NCBI RefSeq assembly: GCF_018215265.2
Contig: NZ_CP136562.1
Coordinates: 1,674,001-1,738,000 of the forward strand
Origin: Paenarthrobacter sp. GOM3
GTDB taxonomy: Bacteria; Actinomycetota; Actinomycetes; Actinomycetales; Micrococcaceae
Length of the DNA: 64,000 nt
Direction: 5' to 3'
In this document: positions 52,083 to 61,629 of the stretch, one piece after another
Position numbering within the stretch: the stretch's first letter is position 1
How the letters are laid out: the number at the start of each line of letters is the position of its first letter
Made by a program: the position numbers and the translations under genes
Notes under the pieces: model-generated
Seen by the model: only the letters and a program-made list of their open reading frames with translations
The model's database searches: none
Told to the model about the DNA's origin: nothing

Positions 52083-55000
52083 CTACTTGAGACGGGGCGC
52101 TTGTGCAGACGGACCCACCCACGGGCTCACCGGGTTGCCCATCCAGTACGTCCCGGCGGGGACAGTTTCGCCACGCATGACCAACGACGCCGGGCCTACG
52201 GTTCCGCCGTCGCCGATGCTGGCCGCGGGCAGGATGACGCCGTGGGGGCCCATGGTGGCTCCGTTCCCGAGCGTCACGGTGTCCAGGCTCATGACGCGGT
52301 CGTGGAACAGGTGTGTCTGGACAACGCAGCCACGGTTGACGGTGGAGTTCTCGCCCAGGGTCACGAGGTCGGCTTCGGGGAGCCAGTAGCTTTCGCACCA
52401 GGTTCCGCGGCCTATTTTGGCGCCGAGCCCTCGCAACCACCACACCAAAGCGGGGGTTCCTGCAGCGGACCGGGCAAACCAAGGAGCGCTGACCATTTCG
52501 ATGAATGTATCCACAACCTCGTTGCGCCAGATGAACGAGCTCCAGAGCGGATGTTCGCCGGCGCGGATGGTTCCCACCAGGACCCACTTGGCGACGATGG
52601 AGCTGACGGCAGCCACGCCTCCGGCCGCCAGCATCACCACGCCACCGAGGACCGCAGCGATCCAATAGCCCCAACCACGGGCTACCCAATCAAGGACCAG
52701 CATGACCCCGACGGCGATGGCAACAGTCAGGATGACAGGTACCAGGCGGCACAGCTCCCACAGCGCACGCGCGATTTTGAGCTTGAGGGGTGGCTGGAAA
52801 GTCCGCGTCTGGTCGGCGTCGACGGCGGTGCGGCGCAACCTGACCGGTGGGCTGCCAAGCCACGATGTGCCCGACTTCGCCTTGGCAGGGGTGGCGGACA
52901 GGACCGCCACGAGGGAGTTCTTTGGTACATTCCGCCCGGCGGCCGTCATGCCGGAGTTGCCGAGGAACGACCGCTTTCCGATCTTGGCCGGTGCGATTTT
53001 CATCCAGCCACCGCCCAGTTCGTAGGACGCCACCATGGTGTCGTCAGCCAGGAACGCGCCGTCGCCGATGGTAGTCATCCTGGGAACCAGCAGCACTGTG
53101 GACGCTTCCACGTTCTTGCCCACCTTGGCGCCGAGCAAGCGCAGCCAAACAGGCGTGAACAGGCTGGCATAGATGGGAAAGAGGAGGTCACGTGCCATGT
53201 CCAGCAGGCGTTCTGTGGCCCACACCTGCCAGCCAATCCGGCTGCGGACACGGTAATACCCCTCTTTGAGTCCGAGGCCGAGGAGCCGGGCAACAACCAG
53301 GATGAACACCAGGTTTCCGAAGAACCACGCCAAGGCCGCCAGTGGGAGTGCCATGGCTATCTGGGGGAGTGCGGTCTCCAACGAATCGTGGCCTTGGATG
53401 AAAGCCAGAACCACCAGTGCAGCAGCGAACGCGGAGATGTAGGGGATCAGGGCCAGAAGCGCCGAAGCGCTGGCAAAGGCTGTGAACCATAGCCGGTCCT
53501 CAGCGGAAGGTCGGCCCGACGACTCAGGCCAGTCATGCTTTGCCTTGCCGCGGCGTTCGGCCGGGGATCCGGCGACCAGGTGCCCGGCCTTCACTTTGCC
53601 CAGCACGGCGGATCCGGCGTCGACGTGCGCGCCCGCGCCAATGGTGGCACCGGGCATGAGGGTACTTCGTGCACCGACGACGGCACCGGCTCCCACGTGT
53701 ATCTGGCCGATATGCACCGAGTCGCCGTCCACCCACCATCCGGAAAGATCGACTTCCGGCTCGATGTTGGCGCCACTGCCCAACGACAGCAAACCTGTGA
53801 CAGGCGGCAAGGAGTGCAGGTGCACGTCCCGGCCGATCTTGGCGCCGAGGGCGCGCGCGTAATATGGGACGAACGGGGCGCTGGCGAGGCCGATGGCCCC
53901 GGAGAGGTCCTGAATTTGTTCGGCGAGCCACAGCCGAAGATGGGTTTTGCCGGACCTGGGGTAGGTGCCGGGCTCGATCTTGCCGAGCAGCACGCGGGCC
54001 GCTATGACCGAAATCGTCATTCGGCCCAGCGGGCTGACGAAGACCAGCCAGGATGCCGCGATCCACCACCAGGACACCACAGGAGCTGCAGCGAATCCGG
54101 CAAAGTCTGCCAGTAACCTGTTGGCGGCCATCAGGTAGGTGAGCCAACGCATTCCCACCAGGATGTGCAGCGGCACGCCCATAAGGACCTGGAAGATCTG
54201 CGACTTCAAGGCTGTGGGACGAACGGTGCGCTCGGCAGCGGGACCTGCCGTACCGCCGTCGGGCAGTGATTGCCGGGCGGCATCGATCAGGGCGCCGACG
54301 CGCGGTGTCGCGTAAATGTCAGCCACGGTGATGGTGGGGTACCGGACCCGGAGGGCAGAAACGAGCTGCGCCGCGGCCAGGGACCCGCCGCCGTAGGCGA
54401 AGAAATCCGCGTCGAGGGACCTGACAGGACTGCCCAATACCGACTCCCACTGGTCCACCACCCAACGGGCGTCGTCCGGCACGTTCAGGGGCGCGTTGCT
54501 GGCCTCAGCGGCACCGGCTCCCGCCAGCGGCCAAGGCAGGGCATGCCGGTCCACCTTTCCGCTGGTCTTGGTGGGCAACGAATCCACTACCGTCAGCAGG
54601 GGGATCAACGCTGCCGGGAGGCTCTCGCCCAGGAGGCGGCGGGCTTCTTCCATGTTCAGCTCGTAGCCGTCAACGGGTGCAAGATAGCCCACCAGGATCT
54701 GGTTTCCCGCAGCCGTGGTCTGAACTGCGGCGGCAGCTCCCGCCACGCCGGGGAGTGCCTGCAGTGCCGCGTCCACCTCGCCCAATTCGATGCGGCGTCC
54801 ACCCAGCTTGACCTGTTCGTCGGCACGGCCCATGAAGATCAGGCCCTCCGCTTCGTAACGGACCAGGTCGCCGGAGCGGTAGGCGCGCTCCCAGGCCAGG
54901 GTGGTCATGGGCGCGTACTTCTCGGCGTCCTTGGCGGGATCAAGGTAGCGGGCCAGTCCGACGCCGCCGATGATCAGTTCACCGATTTCGCCTTCCGCGA

Positions 55001-56039
55001 CCGGGACACCAGCAGAATCGACGACGGCGAGGTCCCAGCCGTCCAGCGGCAGCCCGATCCGGACCGGGCCGGCTCCGTCCAAGGGTGCGGCACAGGCGAC
55101 GACGGTGGCCTCGGTGGGTCCGTACGTGTTCCAGACTTCGCGGCCATCGACGGCGAGCCGTTCGGCCAGCTCCGGCGGGCACGCCTCGCCGCCAAAGATG
55201 AGGAGGCGGACGTTTTCGAGGGACTCTGCCGGCCACAACGCTGCAAGGGTGGGAACCGTGGAGACCACGGTGATGCCGTGGTTGATCAGCCAAGGGCCCA
55301 GGTCCATGCCGGTCCGCACCAACGCCCGCGGAGCCGGGACGAGGCAGGCACCGTGGCGCCAGGCGAGCCACATCTCTTCGCAGGAAGCATCGAAGGCTAC
55401 CGACAGGCCCGCCAGCACGCGGTCCTGGGGGCCGATGGGTTCGGCCTGGAGGAAAATCCTCGCCTCTGCGTCAACGAACGCGGCGGAGGAACGGTGTTTC
55501 ACCGCAACGCCCTTGGGCGTGCCAGTGGATCCGGAGGTGAAGATGATCCAGGAATCATCATCCAGCCCGGGCGTGCAGGGGCTGGGGACAGGTTCGCGTG
55601 GGGCCCCGGCAGCTTGGATATCAAGCCCCGTCCCAATCACGGCAGCAACTTTGGCTTCCCCGAACACCAGGCGCGCCCGCTCCTCGGGATCGTCGGCATC
55701 GACCGGAACGTATGCCGCGCCGGCCATGAGGATTCCCAGGATGGCGATGTACAGCTCATTGGTTCCGGAGGGGATGCGAACGCCGATTTTCTCGCCACGT
55801 CCCAGGCCCGCAGCGTTCAATTGTGCGGCGAAGGTCCGGACCGCCGTGAGGAGTTCGGTGTAACTGAGGGATTTTTGCCCGTCATCCAAGGCCGAAGCCT
55901 CGGGAAAGGATGCTGTGGTCTTTTCCAGGATGTCCACGAGCGTGCGCTCGGCTGGTGCCGCGGCGCCGCCCGGCAACTGGGGGCGGTAGGTGGTCAGGGC
56001 AGGCGCCGGCCCGGCCCCCACGGGATGTTCTGTGCTCAC
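52083..56039 (-). CDS. Pls/PosA-type membrane non-ribosomal peptide synthetase
   Basis: This protein of about 1,318 aa has an adenylation domain (about residues 30-500; IIFTSGSTGTPKGVAVKH, NTYGPTEATVV, YRSGDLVRYEAEG and KTSGKVDRHALP with the catalytic Lys). A carrier domain follows with its Ser near 553 (YGGGSLAAAQLV). Then come three repeats of membrane helices plus left-handed beta-helix hexapeptide segments (near 725-830, 970-1060 and 1205-1305). This is the layout of epsilon-poly-lysine synthetase and PosA relatives, which polymerise one amino acid at the membrane. The amino acid cannot be read. GTG 56039 or TTG 56069 may start it. Confidence 0.88.
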   Translation of the reverse strand: MSTEHPVGAGPAPALTTYRPQLPGGAAAPAERTLVDILEKTTASFPEASALDDGQKSLSYTELLTAVRTFAAQLNAAGLGRGEKIGVRIPSGTNELYIAILGILMAGAAYVPVDADDPEERARLVFGEAKVAAVIGTGLDIQAAGAPREPVPSPCTPGLDDDSWIIFTSGSTGTPKGVAVKHRSSAAFVDAEARIFLQAEPIGPQDRVLAGLSVAFDASCEEMWLAWRHGACLVPAPRALVRTGMDLGPWLINHGITVVSTVPTLAALWPAESLENVRLLIFGGEACPPELAERLAVDGREVWNTYGPTEATVVACAAPLDGAGPVRIGLPLDGWDLAVVDSAGVPVAEGEIGELIIGGVGLARYLDPAKDAEKYAPMTTLAWERAYRSGDLVRYEAEGLIFMGRADEQVKLGGRRIELGEVDAALQALPGVAGAAAAVQTTAAGNQILVGYLAPVDGYELNMEEARRLLGESLPAALIPLLTVVDSLPTKTSGKVDRHALPWPLAGAGAAEASNAPLNVPDDARWVVDQWESVLGSPVRSLDADFFAYGGGSLAAAQLVSALRVRYPTITVADIYATPRVGALIDAARQSLPDGGTAGPAAERTVRPTALKSQIFQVLMGVPLHILVGMRWLTYLMAANRLLADFAGFAAAPVVSWWWIAASWLVFVSPLGRMTISVIAARVLLGKIEPGTYPRSGKTHLRLWLAEQIQDLSGAIGLASAPFVPYYARALGAKIGRDVHLHSLPPVTGLLSLGSGANIEPEVDLSGWWVDGDSVHIGQIHVGAGAVVGARSTLMPGATIGAGAHVDAGSAVLGKVKAGHLVAGSPAERRGKAKHDWPESSGRPSAEDRLWFTAFASASALLALIPYISAFAAALVVLAFIQGHDSLETALPQIAMALPLAALAWFFGNLVFILVVARLLGLGLKEGYYRVRSRIGWQVWATERLLDMARDLLFPIYASLFTPVWLRLLGAKVGKNVEASTVLLVPRMTTIGDGAFLADDTMVASYELGGGWMKIAPAKIGKRSFLGNSGMTAAGRNVPKNSLVAVLSATPAKAKSGTSWLGSPPVRLRRTAVDADQTRTFQPPLKLKIARALWELCRLVPVILTVAIAVGVMLVLDWVARGWGYWIAAVLGGVVMLAAGGVAAVSSIVAKWVLVGTIRAGEHPLWSSFIWRNEVVDTFIEMVSAPWFARSAAGTPALVWWLRGLGAKIGRGTWCESYWLPEADLVTLGENSTVNRGCVVQTHLFHDRVMSLDTVTLGNGATMGPHGVILPAASIGDGGTVGPASLVMRGETVPAGTYWMGNPVSPWVGPSAQAPRLK

Positions 56040-56157
56040 AGGCCTAGCTTTGCGCAGAAAGGTGAACAAAAGGTGTCTGACGATTCCTGTTCGTCACATT
56101 TTCTTGCACCACTGTTTGCCTGTAGGTCGCCAGTTGTTCGGGAGCCGGGCTTGGGAC

Positions 56158-57123
56158 TTACGGCAGAAGCAGGACTTTGCCGGTGGTCCGGCGGCCTTCC
56201 AGGTCACGGTGGGCCTGTGCTGCTTCGGCCAGGGGGTAGGTTGCGCCGACCCTGACGGCGAGGGTTCCGTTGGCGGCGGCGTCGAAAATTTCGGCTGAGC
56301 GCCACCGGCGTTCGTGCGTGTTCTGCACAAAGTGCGCCATGGTGGGCCTGGTCAGTGTCAAGGAACCACCGGCGTTCAGGCGCTGGGGATCGAACGGTGG
56401 CACTGGGCCGGAGGCGGCACCGAAGAGCACCATAGCCCCCCGGATGCGGAGGCTTCGGAGGGATTCGTCGAAGGTGTCCTTGCCAACGCCGTCGTACACC
56501 ACGTTGACGCCTTCGCCGTCGGTCAGTTCCCGGACCTTGTCGGCGAAACCCTCGTAGCGGAGGACTTCGTCAGCTCCGGCCGACGTGGACAGCTTGGCCT
56601 TCTCGTCGGAGGAAACGGTGGTGATGACACGTGCCCCGCGGGCCTTCAGGAGCTGGGTCAGCAGGAGGCCGACGCCCCCGGCTCCCGCGTGCAGCAGGAC
56701 GGTGTGTCCTGGCTCGACGCGGAAGGATGAATTCATCAGGTAGTGCGCTGTGATGCCCTGCAGTGGCAGGGCAGCCGCAGTGTGGTCGTCGACGCCGTCC
56801 GGAACCGGAAGCGCTTTGGCTGCATCCACGAGCGTGTAGTCGGCGTAGGTGCGTGACCCCTCAGCCGTGGCAATGCGGTCGCCAACGGCAATGTCCTCCA
56901 CGCCCTCACCCACCGCCTCCACCGTGCCGGCGGCTTCTGCGCCGGGGGTGAAGGGGTAGTCAACCTTGTAGGTTCCGTTGCGCTGATAGGTTTCGATGAA
57001 GTTCACCCCGGCAGCTGCGACCTTGATCAGCAACTGGCCGGGGCCGGGGGATGGTGCTTCCACGGAGGCGTATTCGAGGACTTCAGGTCCTCCGGGCTGC
57101 TTTGCGACAATGGCGTGCGTCAT
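56158..57123 (-). CDS. NADPH:quinone oxidoreductase (zeta-crystallin type)
   Basis: This 321-aa medium-chain reductase lacks the zinc ligands of alcohol dehydrogenases. It has VAAAGVNFIETYQRNGTY, TAHYLMNSSF and the NADPH loop HAGAGGVGLLLTQLLKARGARVI. Such enzymes reduce quinones or enones with NADPH. GAGGAG precedes ATG 57123. It is a single-gene unit between the NRPS-like gene and the desaturase, with no clear functional link. Confidence 0.92.
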   Translation of the reverse strand: MTHAIVAKQPGGPEVLEYASVEAPSPGPGQLLIKVAAAGVNFIETYQRNGTYKVDYPFTPGAEAAGTVEAVGEGVEDIAVGDRIATAEGSRTYADYTLVDAAKALPVPDGVDDHTAAALPLQGITAHYLMNSSFRVEPGHTVLLHAGAGGVGLLLTQLLKARGARVITTVSSDEKAKLSTSAGADEVLRYEGFADKVRELTDGEGVNVVYDGVGKDTFDESLRSLRIRGAMVLFGAASGPVPPFDPQRLNAGGSLTLTRPTMAHFVQNTHERRWRSAEIFDAAANGTLAVRVGATYPLAEAAQAHRDLEGRRTTGKVLLLP

Positions 57124-57208
57124 GGTGGCTCCTCACTCCGGGGCGGTCCTTCCGGTGCCCGGTTTCAGAATCCATCCTAGGGAGGTTGGGGCCTCCCATG
57201 TCGAACGG

Positions 57209-58297
57209 CTAGCGGCGTCCGTGCGTCGAAGCCACGGGACAGTCGAAGCCGCGGCCTGCTGCGAGGCCCACCTCGTTGAGGTAGCTGACCACGATCCCGT
57301 ACGACTGCATGAGGGTGGTTTCGGTGTAGGGGATCGAGTGCTTGGCGCAGAATTCCTTCACGATGCCGGCGGCCTTGTGAAGGTGCGGACGTGCCATGTC
57401 CGGGAACAAGTGGTGCTCTACCTGCCGGTTCAGTCCGCCCAGGAGGAAGTCCATGAAGCGACCGCCGGAGATGTTGCGGGAGGTGAGGATCTGGCGGTTA
57501 AGGAAGTCCACGCGGCTGTCCTTGGGCAGCACGGGCATGCCCTTGTGGTTGGGGGCGAAGGACGCGCCCATGTAGAAGCCGTAAACCATGATCTGGACGC
57601 CGAGGAAAGCGAATGCCATTCCGATGGGCAGGAAGGTGAAAGCCAGCACAGGCAATGCCGTCAGGCGTGCCACGAGGATGGGGGTTTCCACCCAGCGGTG
57701 TCGGACCTTCTGCTTGCCGAAGACGAAGCGGATTGAATCGAACTGCAGGCTCAGGCCAAGCAAGGTCAACAGCGGGAAGAAGAACCAGCCCTGCCGGCGG
57801 GTGAGGAATGCCAGGCGGCCCTTGCGCTCGGCCGCAGCGTCCTCGTGGAACACCAGGGCGTTGTTCCGGATGTCAGGGTCTTTGGAAATGACGTTGGGGT
57901 GGTTGTGGTGGGCGCCGTGCTTCTGCTCCCACCAGGAATAGCTGATGCCGGCGATGCCGGTGGCCAGGAGACGGGCCGACCAGTCGTTGGCCCGGCGGGA
58001 GGCAAAGATCTGCTTGTGTCCGGCCTCGTGGGCCAGGAAGCTCAACTGCGTGCAGAGAATGCCGACAGCCGCGGCAATGAGGAGCTGGTACCAGGATTCG
58101 CCAATGAGGGCGAACCCGAGCCACGTGCCTGCCATGAGGAGGACCAAGGCCACGAAGACCCAGATGTAGAAGCCGCTGCGGCGTTCCAGGAGTCCGGCTG
58201 ATTTGACGCTCTTGAGGAGCTCTGAGTAGCTCTGAACGACTGGATTTGGTTGAATTGCGCGAGCCTTGGGGCGCTCAGCGGTGGACGTGGGTGACAT
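57209..58297 (-). CDS. Membrane fatty acid desaturase
   Basis: This 362-aa protein has three histidine boxes: HEAGH near residue 90, KHGAHHNHPN near 128 and RQVEHHLFP near 297. Four or more membrane helices are present. It is a di-iron, oxygen-dependent acyl desaturase that probably adjusts membrane fluidity. The usual branched-chain lipids of this group make the exact substrate uncertain. ATG 58297 (MSPTSTAE) is preferred over the open frame to 58363. It is divergent from argC, 170 bases away. Confidence 0.9.
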   Translation of the reverse strand: MSPTSTAERPKARAIQPNPVVQSYSELLKSVKSAGLLERRSGFYIWVFVALVLLMAGTWLGFALIGESWYQLLIAAAVGILCTQLSFLAHEAGHKQIFASRRANDWSARLLATGIAGISYSWWEQKHGAHHNHPNVISKDPDIRNNALVFHEDAAAERKGRLAFLTRRQGWFFFPLLTLLGLSLQFDSIRFVFGKQKVRHRWVETPILVARLTALPVLAFTFLPIGMAFAFLGVQIMVYGFYMGASFAPNHKGMPVLPKDSRVDFLNRQILTSRNISGGRFMDFLLGGLNRQVEHHLFPDMARPHLHKAAGIVKEFCAKHSIPYTETTLMQSYGIVVSYLNEVGLAAGRGFDCPVASTHGRR

Positions 58298-58415
58298 TAA
58301 TGTGCCCCGTATCGCTAACGGGCAACGCTGCAGCCGACGTTCGGACTGCACGGTCTGGATCACCCTTCACTAAGCATACGGGCAATCTCCAAAATAATGA
58401 GACGCATCACAAACG

Positions 58416-58453
58416 CATGCATAAATATCGGCATACATGAATATTTTTGCTGT
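58416..58453 (+). promoter_or_regulatory. Tandem ARG boxes (ArgR operator) before argC
   Basis: Two 18-base AT-rich sites, 58416-58433 and 58436-58453, are separated by two bases, the usual spacing for ArgR hexamers. The second begins CATGAATATTTTTGC, close to the ArgR/AhrC consensus. They run into the -10 hexamer TATGCT (58453-58458). Confidence 0.7.
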
Positions 58454-58458
58454 ATGCT
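58453..58458 (+). promoter_or_regulatory. -10 hexamer of the arg operon, probably leaderless
   Basis: TATGCT ends six bases before ATG 58465, with no ribosome-binding site. It abuts the second ARG box. Confidence 0.55.
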
Positions 58459-58464
58459 GGAGCC

Positions 58465-59496
58465 ATGACTATTTCTGTTGCCGTCTCCGGTGCCAGCGGC
58501 TATGCCGGGGGAGAAGTGCTGCGCCTGCTTGCCGGCCATCCGAACGTCACCATCGGTGCGATCACGGCGCACAGCAACGCCGGTTCCAGACTAGGGGAGT
58601 TGCAGCCGCATCTCCATGGTTTGGCCAGCCGGATTCTTGAAGACACCACGGTGGAAAACCTGTCCGGCCACGATGTGGTGTTCCTGGCCCTGCCCCATGG
58701 TGCTTCCGCCGAGATCGCGGCCCAGTTGCCCGAGGGCACTGTAGTGATCGACGCCGGCGCGGACCACCGCCTCCAGGACGCCGGAGCGTGGGAAAAGTTC
58801 TACGGCTCAGCCCATGCGGGCACTTGGCCTTACGGCCTGCCTGAACTGCCGGGCCAGCGCGAGGCGCTCAAGGGCGCCACCCGCATCGCTGTCCCCGGCT
58901 GCTACCCGACGTCGGCCTTGCTCGCCTTGACGCCCGGGTTCGCCAAGAATCTCCTCCTGACGGACGACGTCGTGATTGTTGCCGCCTCGGGTACCTCAGG
59001 CGCCGGGAAGGCAGCCAAGGTCAACCTGATTGGCAGCGAAGTCATGGGTTCCATGAGCCCCTACGGCGTGGGTGGCGGTCATCGCCACACGCCGGAAATC
59101 GAACAGGGCCTGTCCAATGCTGCGGGGGAGCCGGTAACCGTGTCCTTCACGCCCACGTTGGTTCCGATGAGCCGCGGCATTCTCACGACTGCCACAGCCA
59201 AAGTTGCCCACGGCGTGACCGAAGCCGAACTTCGGCAGGCGTGGGCAGACGCGTACGACGACGAGCCCTTCGTGCACTTGCTGCCGGAAGGCCAGTGGCC
59301 CACCACCAAGTCTGTCCAGGCATCCAACCACGCCGTCATGCAGCTGGCATTCGACCAGCACACAGGCCGCGTGATCGTGACCTGCGCCATCGACAACCTC
59401 ACCAAGGGGACCGCCGGCGGCGCCGTGCAGTCCATGAATATTGCCCTCGGCCTGGACGAAACCGCCGGCCTGAACCTGCAGGGAGTTGCACCGTGA
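58465..59496 (+). CDS. argC: N-acetyl-gamma-glutamyl-phosphate reductase ArgC
   Basis: ArgC reduces N-acetylglutamyl phosphate to the semialdehyde with NADPH. The Rossmann start [18 protein letters not shown] and catalytic Cys146 in [15 protein letters not shown] are intact. ATG 58465 is chosen by the -10 spacing; ATG 58447 lies upstream of the -10. The length is 343 aa. It starts the operon argC-argJ-argB-argD-argF-argR, in which neighbouring genes mostly overlap. Confidence 0.97.
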   Translation: MTISVAVSGASGYAGGEVLRLLAGHPNVTIGAITAHSNAGSRLGELQPHLHGLASRILEDTTVENLSGHDVVFLALPHGASAEIAAQLPEGTVVIDAGADHRLQDAGAWEKFYGSAHAGTWPYGLPELPGQREALKGATRIAVPGCYPTSALLALTPGFAKNLLLTDDVVIVAASGTSGAGKAAKVNLIGSEVMGSMSPYGVGGGHRHTPEIEQGLSNAAGEPVTVSFTPTLVPMSRGILTTATAKVAHGVTEAELRQAWADAYDDEPFVHLLPEGQWPTTKSVQASNHAVMQLAFDQHTGRVIVTCAIDNLTKGTAGGAVQSMNIALGLDETAGLNLQGVAP

Positions 59497-60659
59497 CCAT
59501 TACCGCCCCCAAGGGATTCCGCGCCGCAGGCGTCAAAGCAGGGATCAAGGCATCAGGCAACCCGGACCTCGCCCTGGTCGTCAACGACGGACCGTCCAAG
59601 GCCGCCGCTGCAGTGTTCACGTCCAACCGCGTTGCGGCCGCTCCTGTGCATTGGTCGCGCCAAGTGGTCAGCGACGGTCGCGTGGACGCCGTGGTCCTGA
59701 ACTCCGGCGGCGCCAACGCCTGCACCGGTCCACAGGGTTTCCAGAACACCCACGCCACCGCCGAGAAGGTGGCGGAGGTTCTGGGAGTCTCAGCTTCCGA
59801 CGTCGTGGTTTGCTCTACTGGCCTGATCGGCGAGCAGCTGCCCATGGAGAAGATCCTCCCCGGCGTCGAGGCTGCTGCTGCCGGGCTTTCGGAAGACGGC
59901 GGTTCCGCAGCCGCCACGGCCATCATGACCACCGACAGCGTCTCCAAGGAAGCAGTCTTCACGGGAACCGATGCTGAAGGCAAGCAGTTCACCGTGGGTG
60001 GCATTGCCAAGGGTGCCGGCATGCTGGCGCCAGGCCTGGCGACCATGCTGGTGGTCCTGACAACGGACGCCGAAGTGCCTGCTGACGAGCTCGACGTCGT
60101 CCTCCGCGACGCCACGCGCGTCACCTTTGACCGCGCCGACTCGGACGGCTGCATGTCCACTAACGACACCGTTGTGCTGCTGGCATCAGGTGCCTCTGAA
60201 GCCCTGCCTTCAACCGACCAGTTGAGCGATGCAGTGACCAGGGTCTGTGCTGAACTGGCCCGCAAGCTCATCGGGGACGCGGAGGGCGCCAGCCACGACA
60301 TCGCCATCCGGACGTTCAATGCCGCCAGCGAACGGGACGCCGAGATCGTCAGCCGGTCCGTTGCCCGGTCCAACCTTTTCAAGGCCGCCATCTTTGGCAA
60401 GGACCCCAACTGGGGCCGTGTCCTCTCCGCTGTGGGAACCACGGACGCCGTGTTCGAAGCCGATCAACTCAACGTCGCCATGAACGGCGTCCAGATCTGC
60501 CGCAACGGCAGCATCGGCGAGGACCGTAACCTGGTGGACCTTGAGCCGCGCGAAGTGCTGGTCGAAATCGACCTGCAGGCCGGCGACGCCGAGGCGACCA
60601 TCTGGACGAATGACCTCACGCACGACTACGTGCATGAGAACAGCGCCTACTCAAGCTGA
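59493..60659 (+). CDS. argJ: Bifunctional ornithine acetyltransferase / N-acetylglutamate synthase ArgJ
   Basis: ArgJ moves acetyl from N-acetylornithine to glutamate, closing the acetyl cycle. The self-cleavage site is in [18 protein letters not shown], where the Thr becomes the N-terminal nucleophile of the beta chain. GTG 59493 overlaps the argC stop by four bases and gives 388 aa. Whether it also acetylates glutamate with acetyl-CoA cannot be told here, though the protein has the usual bifunctional length. Confidence 0.96.
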   Translation: MTITAPKGFRAAGVKAGIKASGNPDLALVVNDGPSKAAAAVFTSNRVAAAPVHWSRQVVSDGRVDAVVLNSGGANACTGPQGFQNTHATAEKVAEVLGVSASDVVVCSTGLIGEQLPMEKILPGVEAAAAGLSEDGGSAAATAIMTTDSVSKEAVFTGTDAEGKQFTVGGIAKGAGMLAPGLATMLVVLTTDAEVPADELDVVLRDATRVTFDRADSDGCMSTNDTVVLLASGASEALPSTDQLSDAVTRVCAELARKLIGDAEGASHDIAIRTFNAASERDAEIVSRSVARSNLFKAAIFGKDPNWGRVLSAVGTTDAVFEADQLNVAMNGVQICRNGSIGEDRNLVDLEPREVLVEIDLQAGDAEATIWTNDLTHDYVHENSAYSS

Positions 60660-60669
60660 GCGGAAGACG

Positions 60670-61629
60670 ATGACTGCCAACACGCGGGAAACCACCTCCA
60701 GGGGCCACGTCTCAGCCGAAACAGCCCAGGACAAAGCAGGAACGCTGATCGAGGCGTTGCCGTGGATCCAACGCTTCGCCGGCACCACCATGGTGATCAA
60801 GTACGGCGGCAACGCCATGGTCAACGACGACCTTCGCCGTGCCTTCGCGGAGGACATCGTGTTCCTCCACCACGTGGGCATCCACCCCGTGGTGGTTCAC
60901 GGCGGCGGCCCCCAGATCAACTCCATGCTCAGCCGCCTCGGCATCGAATCCGAGTTCAAGGGAGGCCTCAGGGTCACCACGCCCGAGGCCATGGACGTGG
61001 TCCGGATGGTCCTCACCGGCCAGGTGGGCCGTGAACTTGTCGGCCTCATCAACTCGCACGGACCGTACGCCGTGGGCATGTCCGGCGAGGACGGCGGCCT
61101 GTTGCGCGCCGTGCGCACCGGCACCGTTGTTGACGGCGAGGAAGTGGACCTCGGCCTGGTGGGCGAGGTTGTGGGCGTTGATCCCGCAGGTATTAAGGAC
61201 ATTCTCGACGCCGGTCGGATCCCCGTGATTTCGACCGTCGCCCCGGAAATCCTGGACGCGGGCGACGGAACCGGTTCCACCACCGGCCAGGTACTCAACG
61301 TCAACGCGGACACCGCCGCTGCAGCTGTTGCTTCCGCCCTGGGCGCCACCAAGCTCGTCATCCTGACCGACGTCGAGGGCCTTTACGCCAACTGGCCGGA
61401 CAAGTCCTCGCTGATCTCCTCGCTGACCGCCACGGAGCTCCGTGAAATGCTGCCTCGCCTGGAGTCCGGAATGATTCCCAAAATGGCCGCCTGCCTCAAA
61501 GCAATCGACGAAGGCGTGCAGCGCGCCCACATCGTGGACGGGCGCCTCGCACACTCGATGCTGCTGGAAACCTTCACGACAGCGGGCATCGGCACCCAAG
61601 TAGTACCTGATGAGGAAGTGAACGCATGA
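60670..61629 (+). CDS. argB: Acetylglutamate kinase ArgB
   Basis: ArgB phosphorylates N-acetylglutamate. The phosphate loop [11 protein letters not shown], the [13 protein letters not shown] loop and the [11 protein letters not shown] region are the amino-acid-kinase signatures. The N-terminal helix of about 25 residues before the core suggests the arginine-sensitive hexameric type. ATG 60670 follows GGAAG and gives 319 aa. argD overlaps its stop by four bases. Confidence 0.96.
   Translation: MTANTRETTSRGHVSAETAQDKAGTLIEALPWIQRFAGTTMVIKYGGNAMVNDDLRRAFAEDIVFLHHVGIHPVVVHGGGPQINSMLSRLGIESEFKGGLRVTTPEAMDVVRMVLTGQVGRELVGLINSHGPYAVGMSGEDGGLLRAVRTGTVVDGEEVDLGLVGEVVGVDPAGIKDILDAGRIPVISTVAPEILDAGDGTGSTTGQVLNVNADTAAAAVASALGATKLVILTDVEGLYANWPDKSSLISSLTATELREMLPRLESGMIPKMAACLKAIDEGVQRAHIVDGRLAHSMLLETFTTAGIGTQVVPDEEVNA

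Noticed and set aside
54270..56255. Long plus-strand frame (over 650 codons) opposite the Pls-like gene
   Set aside because: It is antisense to clear adenylation-domain motifs, has no recognisable domain, and similar mirrors occur at 51771-53492, 61775-63505 (minus) and 44981-46597 (minus).
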